Of a stretch of DNA of 64,000 bases, positions 48,698 through 61,500 are shown piece after piece. The notes below the pieces were generated by a model, which was given only the letters and a program-made list of their open reading frames with translations, did no database searches and was not told the origin of the DNA. Location of the stretch: the NCBI GenBank assembly GCA_022579005.1, contig MU401459.1, forward strand, positions 433,884 through 497,883, in the 5' to 3' direction. The position numbers and the translations under genes were made by a program. How positions within the stretch are numbered: the stretch's first letter is position 1; every line of letters begins with the position of its first letter. Source of the DNA: Poronia punctata. Taxonomy: Eukaryota > Ascomycota > Sordariomycetes > Xylariales > Xylariaceae.

Positions 48698-49437
48698 CGT
48701 GAACGGCGGGGCGGCCGATATGGGGGTTAAATCAGTGTCTATTGGAACGAAATGTTTCTGCTTTTAATACGTCTATGTCGAATTTAATAAACCGTATATA
48801 TCTTGCAGCTTCTAATATATCTGGACTGAAACAAGGTAGCAAGTGCAACTTCCTTTCTTCGTAGAAATACCCAGGTACGTAATACCTAGCCATCAGACAG
48901 TGTCATAAAATACACTGTGTTCAGGTTGCAGGTAGGTCGCGGATGGTCACTCACGACCTGAATCACATGCGCATATCCATATACAGTATGAGAAGGGGCT
49001 ATGTACTTCCAGTACTGTGGATATCGAGTACCTACATGTACGTGCTTGTAAGGTAGGACGATCTGCAAGGGTGGTTGCTAAATGATTCCAAACCGTATCA
49101 GGTTAGTCAAGTACGACCGTCGTACTCGAGCTACCTAGACAGGTACGTCGTGTTTTGGTATCATATACAATAGGCATAGCTGCGGCGCACCTGGAAAATC
49201 ATAATGTAAATTGCGACCAACATCAAGAAGAGCAGAATCAATAACGCGGCCAGCTCATATGACTCCAACTACGGACTTCACCCACGACGAAATACCATAA
49301 TATATCACAGAATCGCATCGCTTCACGCAGTATACTACCATTACGTTACTCTCTTCATTGCTCGGAATAAGAGAGGGATAAAACCGAACAGATTGTTGCA
49401 ACAGGAGGAAAGCTGGCCTCTGTCCCAATACGGGACG
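48698..49437. promoter_or_regulatory. Divergent promoter region (ZNG1 / MOB3)
   Basis: 740 bp separate the two start codons, which point away from each other, so promoters of both must lie here. It contains several TACCTA and TACGTG words. No canonical TATA box or known zinc-factor site stands out, and an individual element cannot be named. Confidence 0.5.
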
Positions 49438-51038
49438 ATGTCTCTACCACAAGGATCACCTCGTCTCCCAAGCCCACCACCACCCGCCGAAATCCAACTG
49501 GGGCCTAATTCACCAAGCTCGAATGCGAGCCAGATGGACGAGAAAGCAGTCTTCGATGCATACTCGAAGCGGCGTATACACCCTGGAACAAAGGCAGAGG
49601 ACATGGCCGCAGGCCCACCTCTAGTGCCCTTGAACGAGGTAGGTGCCTACTCCCCAAACACTGTGGCGCGTGCCGTACTGACCATATTTCCCACCTTTGG
49701 CAGCTCGATTCTGCTTTCCAACTGCAGGAACACCTCGCCGCCCTCCATTACCATCATACCGCTTCCAACACCACAGCGATCACGCGCGCGACAGCAGCTC
49801 AGTTGACCCAGCCACCACCCGGCATAGATCGAACTTTGTGGTTGTACGAGCTATGTCGCTTTCTGATAGCGCAATGCAACAACCTGATCGTGGGGTTCCT
49901 ATTCGATTCGCCGCCGTGTTCATCAGCCACGTGTCCCGAGATGCGTGCCTCCGAATGGCAGTTCCTATGCGCCGTGCATGATCAGCCGAAGAGCTGCTGT
50001 GCTATAGATTATTGCTGCCACACCCTTGATTGGGCGGCTAATATTGTCACGAACCCTAAACTTTTCCCTAGCAGATTTGTACTGTCCGACGGCCATGACA
50101 AGACGGCCGTGCTGAGAAATCTAATCAATGTGTTTCGGCGACTACATAGAATATTCGCCCACGCCTGGTTCCAGCACCGAGGCGTTTTTTGGTCGGTGGA
50201 AGCACAGACGGGCCTCTACGCGTTTTTTAAGACAGTATGCGATATGTATGACCTCTTGCCGGCGGAGAACTATAAGCTACCACCCGAGGCTGAAGGCTTA
50301 GAACCAGAGGCTACGGATAAAGACGAGAAACGCTTGACAGTGACTGCCATCGCCAAGCCGCCTTCGCAAAATACTGGTACCTTGGACCAGGACGAGGAAA
50401 GGAATAGTCTACTTGCACGTAGAAGCAATACGGCGAGACATTCTAGTAGACCATCGACTGGCAGTGCAGTGACTACCGTCATCGAAGAGAGAGAAGACGA
50501 GCATTCCGAAATCACCGCCAGGTTACGGCACCTGCGCCTGACTGCTCCTGATAGGCCCGAGTCTATTGTCTCCAAGTCAGAACCCCCCGAGTCTGACACC
50601 GCAGAGCCCAATGCTGCCGAGGAAGAGTCCGAGGTCGAGGTGCCCGTAATCGTGGAGGGAGGCGTAATAGATGACACCAACCCTATCGAACCGCAGACCT
50701 CAGGATCCTCCAATTCCACAGACGAGCCACTTCCAGTTGTTGATGCGGCTACCGCCGAAAGTTCGGAAGCCAACGAGAACGTCGAGGAAAAATCCGTGCC
50801 CAGTCAAGAAGCCACCCAAGAAGCCACCCAAGAAGCCACCCAAGAAGAAAAAGAGGAGGATAAAGTTTCAGACACTGCAGCTGAACCTTCTCCCGAAGAC
50901 AAAAGCGAGGGTGTAACACATGGTTCGGAAGATGAAGAATCCAGTTCGGACGCTAAAGACGTGACTTCCTCCGAAGATAGCGAAGATGAAGCTGTACCGG
51001 TTGAAAAGACTGGAAAAGAGGGAGAGGCCCCAGTGTAG
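49438..51038 (+). CDS. mob3: MOB3/phocein family protein
   Basis: Mob-domain protein of the phocein (MOB4) type, a STRIPAK complex component that links kinases and phosphatase in fungal hyphal fusion and sexual development (family knowledge). Two exons (49438-49638, 49728-51038) give 503 residues with an intact phase-0 intron. The Mob domain covers roughly residues 60-265. Zinc ligands are visible as Cys-x4-Cys (CSSATC, residues 131 and 136) and His-x4-His (HAWFQH, 212 and 217). The phocein-specific FLCAVHDQPKSC, AIDYCCHTLDWA and KLFPSRF blocks separate it from Mob1 and Mob2. Past about residue 275 comes a long acidic, Ser-rich, disordered tail. It includes a 15-bp nucleotide repeat giving EATQ-type units (near residues 410-425). 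Such tails are longer than in animal phocein. Neighbours: divergent ZNG1, convergent Zn2Cys6 regulator. Confidence 0.88.
50808..50852 (+). repeat. mob3: 15-bp repeat in the MOB3 tail
   Basis: Three tandem copies of a GAAGCCACCCAA-type 15-bp unit encode repeated Gln-Glu-Ala-Thr. All are in frame, so copy-number change would alter only tail length. Confidence 0.75.
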
Positions 51039-53077
51039 GGATTGTGGGCTCATACATCGTTTTGACCATGCAGTGCAACACAAACTACCTGTTTGTTAAA
51101 AGCAGACGCCAGCCAGAAGGTTTATTTCAAACTTACTTTAGGCCATAATAGTCCGGTCACGGCGGTACACTGGGCATAAAACAAGGGTTCACGTTTCTAC
51201 CACCAAACGGGATGATATGCGGCAGGCATTCAGCGCGTGCGAGAAGGCCGCGAACGAAACAGAAGCCGCCTACGACCACAACAACAGTGTTAAGACCAAG
51301 CGTTAATAGAGAGAGCACTTTAATGATTTTGGACTTTACTCTTAGCGACCGAGGGATGGAACGGGGGGCAATGGGGGGTTCTATACAAAGGGGGCTGAAT
51401 GTTGCAAGGTCTCGGTCTCGGGGTATTGCTTTTTTAAGTGTATAATAATAGCCACCTTTCAAAACAGCGAGCGAAGGGATAGGAGGGGAAAAGGGGACGG
51501 AATAGGCGGTGGATTGGCGGGGAATGGCATGTTTGATGGATGCTTCTCTCTGTAACAATAACCCAGGCTTTTATGAATAATTATTACGACTTTTAACTCT
51601 TGACTTTTGACTTCATCATCGTACCTCAGGGCAGACGATAAATCAAACATACGTATCACCGCCCTACTTGCAGTTTAAGTTAAAAAGACTTTAAGTAAGT
51701 AGGTAGGTGGGCACCTACTTTAAAGAGAAAAGCCTGTTTTCTTCTTTCTTTCTTTCTTACTTATATATAATACCTAAGCATATTCATTTGTAAGCAAAAC
51801 CCACATATATCAGTTCAATTTTCTTTTCTTCCTCCTATTTTCAACTTTCAGCCCACGTACGTATATACCTATAAGCAGCTGATCGAAACCAAGACCCCCT
51901 CCCTGATCAATGTGAGCCCTATGCATCATAGGCTGGACTAGGTCAAATACAACTGCGTACTGGCAATAAGATAAATTAATAAACTGTATACCTAGTACAA
52001 AGAAGAAGAAGAAGATGAAGAAAAGGGGTAAGTAAGTATATGAAATATTCCACACACACACACACTAGGTACCTAGGTAGAATAAATGACCCCCCCTTTA
52101 CAAGGTCCCGAAGTCAATAAGTATGTACAACTGTTACTCACTTAACCTAGATCGAAAGTCTTGAAAAATTCGCCGAGGTAAATATTCATTTACATGTATT
52201 TAGGTCAAGCTGAAAGAAAGGGGGATGGTATCTTTCCCCCCATCTCGCAGAAAATCACCCTTTACTTTGAAAGTATATGGCCAAAGTCTTCCCCAAGAGT
52301 GAGAGATCTTTTGGCGAGGACAATGCTTAGGAATACCTACTAGGTATAGGCATTTGGGGACTTAGGTAGGTATCGTATCATATGCAAGCCAAGGCAAAGC
52401 TGAATACTGCCAAATGTCGTGGTACCTACCTGCCTACCTAGTCTGGGTAAGGTAACCAACTATGTACACATGAGTGTAGCATATGCTTGTTTTCATGTAT
52501 ATGTTATGTATCATCTAATGTATGTCTGTATGAGGGTATGTGTAAAAATGTCAATGTGGCATAAACACATAGATATCGATCTTTTGTCGCGTCAAATAAC
52601 CAAAGCAGACAAAAATCATATGAGAGAGATGTATATCGCAGATCTTAGCACTCTCGGCAGTTCTCTCCACCCTTCGGCCAGACCCTCCCACATCACGAAC
52701 CGCACCTCTCCCGCCACTTTAAGCCGTTGCGTTTCAGACCCTGGTCGGTTGGGACATCGCGGCTCAGCTAACCCCCCGATATACGATTTGACGTCCATCG
52801 TCTCCAGCATAGCGTAACAAAGTCAGACACGCTTTAATGCTCCGAGATCATCATACCAGATATTCCATCTTTTCGTATCTTAGATCCTCGGGGACATCGG
52901 CAAAACAAGCAATTGATATGGTCCAACTGGAAGTCTTCAAGCGTACGGTGCCGGGCATTCGTTGCTTCATATTCGAGCTCAGGGGTAGAAGATGAAAGAT
53001 TTATCCGGAAAACATGTTCCTTTGCTTCTAGTAGATTTGGCGCCGCCGATCGTTTGTTCACTCTGTTGGGTGCGCCG
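51039..53077. other. Convergent intergenic region (MOB3 / regulator)
   Basis: 2.0 kb between facing stop codons with no supportable gene. A TTCT run lies at 51741-51758 and a CA run at 52051-52065. TAGGTAGG-type words are frequent at 51690-51720 and 52060-52440. An ORF at 51157-51558 (minus) contains a hydrophobic stretch but has no domain or splice-linked partner. Confidence 0.5.
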
Positions 53078-55455
53078 TTAACTTTGAGTTTGCGGGCTGC
53101 CGTCGCTTCCGATATGCAAATCGGAGAAGATGGCACTCATCTCCCGAACGGCCTCTGTCTGGTGCGTCACGAGCTTGCCATTTCGTGCATCGGCAAAGGC
53201 ACGGATGTCGCGAAGGATCGGGAACAAGCCCTCTTCGTTAGGCAACCACCAATGTTTGCATGATGGATCACGGAATAGTTCCGCCAGCCTAGTGCGTATC
53301 GTGGTAGGGGAAATGTATCTGAGGCGAGGACATGTGAGCTCAATTTCCTCGTCGTGACAAGCAAGGGGAGCGGAAGAAATCAAATGGCTTACCCTGCTGC
53401 TTCTAGCGAAGCATACCTCCGCCTAATCCACATCTGATATTTCCGATCTCGGGGTATAAAAAGACACGCTATGGCGAGACAGGCTTGAACCGCAATGATT
53501 GCGCCAGGAGGCGTTTCCGGCCAGAGCCGTACCGTCTCGAACAGCTCACATGCCGAGAGGGCGAGGTTCCTCAGCTCATCAGAAGGCTCGCGTTGTATTC
53601 CATAACCTTCCTGGCGACTCCTGTGCATGATTATGATAGAGTGCCATTCTAGAATCAGGATGGTCAGGGGGAACAGAGGAGGTCTATACAGCCCACCGGC
53701 TTTGTAGGGGTTCACGACATCCTCATCCGTCAATGGTTGTTGGTGTCGGAAGTCAGTCACGAGATATGTCGGGTCGGTAATCGCAGAGTCGAGCTCGTCT
53801 TTCCATCGGAATAACCTAGTTGTTATATCGTCGTAGCCCTGGACATAGGCTTCGGGCAACATCTCACCTCGCGCACTCTTTGCATATAGGAGTGACATAT
53901 CTACCGATAATAATCGTAGCCTGGTCGCTTGCGCTTCAAGTCCCCACGACAGATCATCTGGGCTACCGTCTCTCTGAAGCTCGCTCCACTCCACGGCCGC
54001 CACGAACCATTCTCTCGGTAACGCCGTGTCGAACCCACCCATGAGAGCGACGAAAACGTCAAACCTTATATACCATGTCAATAGATCCCTCACGGACGAC
54101 TTCATGATGGATTCTGGCGTAAATATCTCAGTCATTATTGACATGGCGGCCTTTTGATGACCAGATAGGTTCACCCAGTCGCCTAGATATTCCTTTTTAC
54201 CCGGGGTTAGCCAGTCGCAAACTGCCTTGAGGGGGCTGATAGGGGACTAACTTCGATTGTAGCAAGCTGTAGGATTGTCATTAGGGTAGCTAGGTCTTGT
54301 CTCTCTCCACGCTTCAGGATGCTCAGAAGCAATGTCACGCTCTTATTGTAGTATCCTAGGAAGTCCTCGAGCTTGCCGTTTGGTTGCCGAAGTGTGGCTT
54401 GGTATGCTGCGAAGCCCACCACGGCGTTAAGTAGCGCATCGTTTCCTTCGTGTACTGCGAGGGCGGGTAGGGTGGTTTTGAAGAAGTCGTCCGGGTCGTT
54501 GGGTATCCCATAGCTGTAGTGGGTAATACTCTCGGAAAAGTAGCCCAGGTAGTACTGCATGTCGTTGGGGAGATGAGCCCATTCGGGGTTGGTCGTGCCC
54601 GAGTTCATCATCATGTCGGATGTTTGCATAGTGGTCGTGAAGCTAGACGGGGTCCCCGTGGACATGGGAGAAGAGCTTTTGGTGCCTTCCATAGAAGGGG
54701 TCTCCGAGTTCTGTCGACCCCATGATCTTTGCTGGCTGAGTGATGACGCCGTATGAACGCGAGAAAGACCCTCCTCAGGCCGCGGTTGTTGAGAGGACTG
54801 CTCTGCCGGCTCCTCCGCATCGGGAATAGACTCTAGTTTCGATTCTTTATCAAAATCATCGGCGTCGTCTATCGAAGAACCCGGGCTCGCCCCTTGGCTT
54901 ATCGACAAAGTCGTCTCTTTCGATGTAGCGTTGCTGGTAGACCCTTTGGGCGGAGGCGGCTCGGGATACACACAATCTCTCTTCCCTTTACGGCATCCTA
55001 CACAGTCGCGCGAGTTAGTTACGTACCTTCATCTGTGTCGGCGATTGGGTCCTCACTTTCGCAAATCGGGCGCTTCTCGTCACACTATAGACCAATCAGC
55101 ACTGTCTGTCCCGCCGTTCAAGTCGATACGGGCTCTTGTTCACCTTCACTCGTCTTGTTCTACATGTATAGCACCCAGACCTTGTCCTACGATGTTTAAC
55201 ATGTTCAGCACCAGGCGCCGACTTTTTCCTGCTTCGGCTACCTTGGGGCTTCGCTTCCTGGAATAGGCCCGGCTCCGAGAATCCAGGGTAGTACCCGAGG
55301 CTTTGGTAATGGTTGGTTAGAGGCGCGGTGGGGTTGCCTGCTTGTGAGGGCGGATGAGGTGAGTAGTGTGTTTCCTGTCTGTCTTGGGGACTCGAGTTGG
55401 GCGAAATCCCCATCTCCGCCAGGGAAGATGAGGATAAATGGTGGAATCCACTCAT
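53078..55455 (-). CDS. Zn(II)2Cys6 transcription factor, Fungal_trans_2-like
   Basis: Fungal binuclear-cluster regulator, nuclear, DNA-binding; target genes are unknown. Five exons (55455-55144, 55084-55057, 54997-54252, 54192-53393, 53318-53078) give 708 residues with matching phases. The cluster has Cys at 95, 98, 105, 112, 115 and 122 (C-x2-C-x6-C-x6-C-x2-C-x6-C) and is assembled from three exons. Exon 1 ends at RRVK, the 28-nt exon 2 gives CDEKRPICE, and exon 3 continues with CRKGKRDC. A Ser/Pro-rich linker follows, then the Fungal_trans_2-like body with NDMQYYLGYFSESITHYSYG, NALLNAVVGFAAYQATL, EEYLGDWVNLSGHQKAA and TWYIRFDVFVALMGGF. The C-terminus adds RTRLAELFRDPSCKHWWLPNEEGLFPILRDIR. 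No adjacent biosynthetic cluster suggests its targets. The start at 55455 is the first ATG giving the basic pre-cluster region. Confidence 0.88.
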
Positions 55456-58400
55456 GGGAAATAAGAATGAGCCTCCAAAGCGGTTGGTGACTTGGGCCGT
55501 CCCTGCGGTGATTATACGTCTTGGGTGGGGGTTTTGGCTTTCTTTTTCTTTCCCTTTGAATGAAACTGGCCTCCCTTCCGTTAGGCGCGTGTTGTCCTGG
55601 GGTGGGCCGTGGAAACAATGGAGGCGGTGGAATGCGAAGGAGATGATGTGCCTACGCTAAGTTCGAAGCTCGGTATAGTGGATTGAAAAAATCGCTGGTG
55701 ACGAAGCTTGAAAGAGTGATGAACAAATGAGAACTGTTGCCAGGGGATAACGACGATCCGGTATAGTAGAGCTATCAAATGCCCATGCGAAATTAGTACT
55801 GTGCAATAAATAAGCTGGATGCGACGTAAAGGCGACTACGCCAGATAATTGGGCTGGCGGATCTGGCCTGCTGCGGCGGCTCGGGTCACCCTGGCGCTTC
55901 TCGAATGGACAAAGCCGTCAAATAATACGGAAGCAGATCGGGCCATGTAGGTATACGAGGAATGGTGGGCTAAGAGGCAGGGATAGGCGAGTAGGTAGTC
56001 AAGTATAGGCGGACCTGTTATGATAGCTGAGGAAACTGCCGTCTCTATAGGTTGAACTGTCTCGTTTGGCTTTTCTCCAGGGTTGACTGAGTGCCGTTCA
56101 AGGTCAACAACTGACGAGTTACCGCCGGTCGTAAGTGAGGATGGGGTGGGGCTATTGCTGTATATCTTGCATGACTCCCCCTGACGTTACATGCCCTCTT
56201 ATTAGGAGAAGCCTGTCGAGGATCTGCTGACGGGATCTTTACTGTATGTAGGGACGGCGGGGCAGCTCGTGCGGCCGTGGTCAGCCAACTATCCTCTTTC
56301 CTATTATATAACGGGACCGAAACGCAACCAGAGAATAAGATCTCACGATCTCGACACTTCAGGACCTGCCAAGAAAACAATGTCTTCCCAGCAACGCCGC
56401 AGATACGCCTGGAGGATAGAATGTGGCACTGTTGTCAGCCCCAAGCAGCTCCCTTCTGGTAATATTCGGGCTTCTAGCGTTATACGAAGACGGCACGATA
56501 AGCCTTATGAGGAATAAGATTGAGACGTGCGTCCCTATACGGAGGAGTTGGAAGTAAGCTCTGCGCACACAACCAGTAGCACAAACGTAAATATTATAAT
56601 CGTTGGCCAGTAAGTAACTATGTAAGTCCAGATGGACAGGTAGATCGTTATCGTGTCAGTAAGCCGGGGAAAGGAGGCGGGCGTTGAGCGCTCAGAGAAT
56701 GTACCCGTGCTAGATCCGTTCTCAGAGACTGATAGCCGGATATGTGGGGGGCCGTAAGGTGCCAAGCGCAAGATTTTATGTACGTGGGAGTTCCCATCCA
56801 GTTCCCCCCCCTCGATCCAAGATCACTTGGGGTTGATGGACCGGATCTGCCGCGGACTGGGGTGCTCAGTTAGATAGTCTGGTTGGTTGGTCTACCTATC
56901 TTCAACGTCGCCGTCTCAGGGGCGCGGGAAGAATTCCGCGGGCAAGAGCTCAGCCTCCAGCTGTGGATGGGAGGTCTCAAGACTCTCAGTTGCCTTAGAT
57001 TTGATGCTGAAGTTACTGAAACCTAGCGGGACTACAGTCCAAGTTATTAGCTGGGCAGGGGCAAATTGGGTGGCTAATGTCTGAGTTGCCTGTGTCTTGC
57101 AAGGGGCAAAGGACAGGAGCTTTGGGCTGGTCTGCCCTTAAAATGCTTGTTGATGGACCAGCGCCTTGGTAATCCCTTCCTAGGCAATACCTTATGCATA
57201 AGAGGTTGGCCATGCAGTGCCTGCGAACAGGGGGGGTCCCAATGGTAAGACAGGGGTCGTGGGCGATGCCACAAATGGAACAGACAGACGAACGACCGGG
57301 GGTGGTAGTAGACATGAGGGATGTGTTTTCCCTACGTGTACCTAATCATACTTACTTTTACAGGATGTACCTACACCTCTCCGAAGGCTATAATAAATTC
57401 CGGCTCATACTTATGCCGTCGGTATCATGCTTATTGTTGCTTTCGTCGATTAGGTATCGTGCAAAGCTGAGGACTAGTAGACCGCGCCAGATCGCATTTA
57501 TTAGATGGCGATTTGATGACTCAAACTGTAGTTGCACTATCTACACGCCTTTGGAAGGTAGGGACACAATAATGAAGCAAATAATAGCGTTTGTGCCTAT
57601 TGGTTGATCTGCGCGAGGAGGATGGTAATGTCAGCTTTTGCAAGTACCTAGAGAGCATTCAACTGGAATGGAATTCTCATCGAAGGACAGACACCGAGCC
57701 TTTCTGTTCTCCACTTTTTATTAATGTTAGCAAAGCAAAGACCCAAAAGCAAGACAAAGAAGAAACAAAACCACCCACGTCACAGATATCGACGCTCGGG
57801 GGCTTTTTCCCATTATTCCCGCAGCTGATGTTGCCCTTTTTATCAGCTTTCGTAGGAGGTATGAAACAATTTCGGTAGGTTCTAGGTAGGTTAGGTAGTT
57901 CGGTGCACTGTGTGGGTTGGGTTGGTTCGCGCCTGGAGCGATGCCAAAACTTTTAACACAAAGGAAGTGCTTCGTGGTATCGGGCGAGTTCTGACCTGTA
58001 CGCTATGCTATGATATTTCCTCCCAACTCTAGCCCAAACCAATATCGCAAATGGTCTCGGAGGGATCCGTATCGTAGGTACTAGGCATGGGAACTACCTA
58101 CTCGTTGGTAACATGGCATACCGTAATGTCCAAAGTATGAATCCGAATGAAGCAATCGGTACCTTCTGTATATGTTCTTTTTGAGGGGAGCAGCTTCCTT
58201 CAGTGAGCCAAAATAAGATAAGATATACCCTTGAAGGTGTAAGCAGGTATTTTACTTACGAGTAGGAACTCTGGAGTTCAAGACTGTTCAACCACCGGGT
58301 GTAGCTCAGTCACGTTTTACTCAATTGCATGATGTGAGGTTCTAAAAGAAGACTCCCTATCTACAGTTCAAGACCGAATATTGACCTCAGCAAGTTCAGC

Positions 58401-58518
58401 TGTAGATACCACATACACGTCTCCATACGTACATTCTACCCTAATATCTGACCATCAACATACCTAACAGTATCTCTGCCATACGAGAGGACTCGTATAT
58501 GACATTTGCCTGTTGTGT

Positions 58519-58561
<43 letters not shown>

Positions 58562-61500
58562 TTACGCGCTAGACTAGCAAGCATTACCAAAACGGGTAGC
58601 GCCGCCACCAATTTTGCATGCGTCCGCGTCAGCTGCAGAACATGCCAATGGCAGGTGTTGAAAAGCGTGTGGGCGTGAGTTTTCTAACAAGATTCTGGTG
58701 TTATTGTGCGTGGATATCAGAGCTCGAGCTCCGGAGAGAAGCTCTCGGAATTCATTAAACTAAACCCATCAATTAGCAAGGGGGAACCCCGACACCCTGG
58801 TCTACTGCAAGGTTAATAATGACTAAGTGACTAAGTACAGCCACTATACCCTATATGTCCAGGCTTAAGCTTGGAAATATGTCTTGACGGCGTACTTTTT
58901 GGGGGAGAGCTAGACTTCTTTGAGCTTCCCATCGACACTGTCATGCCGGAAACTGCACATTGGGTTCCATCTGGCCTTCCTTGCGCCCTACTAATGCAGG
59001 ATGGGCGGGACGTAACAGAGATTTCGGACTGGAGGAGTAGACTGTTGTAAAGGTTGTATTACACAAGACTTGTAGGTTAGTGCAGTATGGCTACTTTTAG
59101 CTACATCCTACTTCGACAAAACTGCCGACTACCTACCTTACGTGTATGTCGAATGCCACCATAGGTGCTGGTATATGATTACTATTACATAGCGATAACG
59201 CGGCTGGTGGGCAGTTGGACGTAATACCATTTTACTGTGTAGGTACTCGGCATTATAGCTGGATTTTCAGCTAACCAAGATTATATATTACGAACGGGTA
59301 GGCTAAGGCAGAATATCGTTAGTTCATCTCTATGGAGGCAATTCCCCGACCTACTTAAATCCTGGGGTCCCGACGAAAACGAACCTACCTTGTTAGTAAT
59401 GCCAACCTAGCGTATATCTCGACTCACTCTCGACAGGGTACGAGTAGACACAAAGGCACGATAGAATTTCCCAGGCCAGACTTATACCACTAACCTTAGG
59501 TAGAAGTAGCACAGCGTGGCCCAGGGTATCGAGCGCCAACTTACCCTGCATCCTCCAGACAAGGACGAAAAGCTAATCCCGATAGACGCCTAACCTATAA
59601 GGTGGTAGTACGAGTAGGCAAATAATGCCCAGTCGCGGATACCATCGCGGCCACAAGGTTCATTTCATTCGTAACGTCTACTAGTCCACAGATGGGTTGT
59701 TGGTAAGACCTTAGAAATCCGTGGAAGAGGACGAGGACGGAGTAGTGTGACGTTTAGACTATAATCTAAGAGCCAAGTCTTTACCACGTGCAAGATGTCG
59801 CATTAGGTACCAGAATGCTTGTCTTGAATGGCAGCTCGGGGTATGGTACGGTACGGTAACATTTAGCTCGGCGCTGGTTATTTTGGGAGCCGGCGGCATG
59901 TAATACCTTTTGGTTCGTCACGCCACATATTTTCACTATCACTACCTTGGGCGGTAGGAAAAATGCATCTGGGCACATATTGACAGGTGCTATGTACCTA
60001 GGACGCATAGGCGAAAGTCGTAGGCGTGTCCACTACATCTTGGCGAGTTGCCTACATGCTAGATAATGTAGGTGCTTATGGAAAGAATGCAGCCTGAAGC
60101 ATTAAGTCAACGAAAGGACATGTGTGGATCGTACGCGGCTACCTGAGGTGTGATGGTCCTATGATAGTTACGGTGAGCGGGACATTTTGATGTTGGCGTG
60201 CTCGTAGGTGGCACTTAAATTACCTAGGTTGCTAAATTTGCTAAGGAGAGTACTCGTAGCTATGCGGTACACAACAAGTTTCAACTAGGCTTTGGGAGCA
60301 ATAATAGCTTTTTGAGCTTTCCTTGGTATTATCACGCAGACTGGCTAGGTTGTTAGTATCAAGCGTATCGTGTACGTGTACTCGTACATGTCTTTACGTA
60401 AGCATGCTATAACGAGTCTTCTGTTATAACTCTCGTACTGTCTAAGGACAAATATGACCTTACAGTCTACACACGTATTATTTACTACCTAGGTAATATT
60501 AGGTAGGTTCGTAGGTACGGTACTAATGTAGGTACTACCTTCATGTAGTCTAGGTAACCTATTTTATGCAAGGTCGGTGCGCAATTATCCAATCGGAGAG
60601 AAGAGCTGTGATATTGTACTATCTTTGGTTTGGCCTGCGAGTTGCGACTCTTGGGATTTGGGCTTATTGGAAATTCTATCGATGTGACTCGTCTATAACT
60701 AGGTACTCTTTTCTGAACAATATTCGTGGAGCTACACATAGTAGTCAGAAGTTGACAGAGAACATACCCGTCTTGGGTGGTCTTGTGGGTTCTAGTTCTA
60801 TTATGATTTATCAGATCTTCCTCTTCCCACGAGAAACCTAATAAAGTTGACCTAGGCTCTATCTAGCCGCCGTAGGCAACGCATTGGACAGGGAAAAGGC
60901 AACCCAGCCCACCGGGAAGCGCCCGGCCGCCAAATCACAATACATTGGCATATGTACGTGCGTGGGTTGTGTTGCGGTGATCGCGCGTAGTAATGTGTCA
61001 TGACGAATGTTTCTTTCAGCTGCCCAGCTCGGAGTGCCTGCAGCGCATGCAAATCTTTGTTATTTCGCTCCATTCTGCTACCTAATTTGCGACGTAGCAG
61101 CGGGACAGCGATACGGTAGCGACAATCCTGCTGTAGACAGACGATCTCAGTGACCCCCCGGGCCTCTTCTGCCAAGCTGAGTGCCGCTCTTCCGCATCCC
61201 AGCCCCGACGATCCATTGAACGAACATCCATCCCACGTCTCCCAACCTCCGAGTCTAGATATTGGACGACTCTTCGGGCTTGACATATTGCAGAACCCTT
61301 GCTATGCACCTTGATATGCATGGAACATTTGTCATGTTACAATATTTATACATTTTCCGTATGATTCGCCTCAAGATGGGATCGAAGCTAGATATTAGGA
61401 CGCAGGTGTAGTACTTTCCGGCACACGGGCAGGTGGTAACGTACGCGCCAATCATAAATGCCTTACTAGTATGGAGTCGTCTGTAGGTAGCATATTACTC

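Noticed and set aside
58301..58360. tRNA-Ala-like string (GTGTAGCTCAGT, later TTGCAT and GGTTCT)
   Set aside because: The order of elements resembles a tRNA, but spacing is too short and no acceptor or T stem can be paired. At most a decayed relic.
60852..61286. 144-codon minus-strand frame
   Set aside because: Looks somewhat balanced but has no domain, no splice partner and no second supporting signal.
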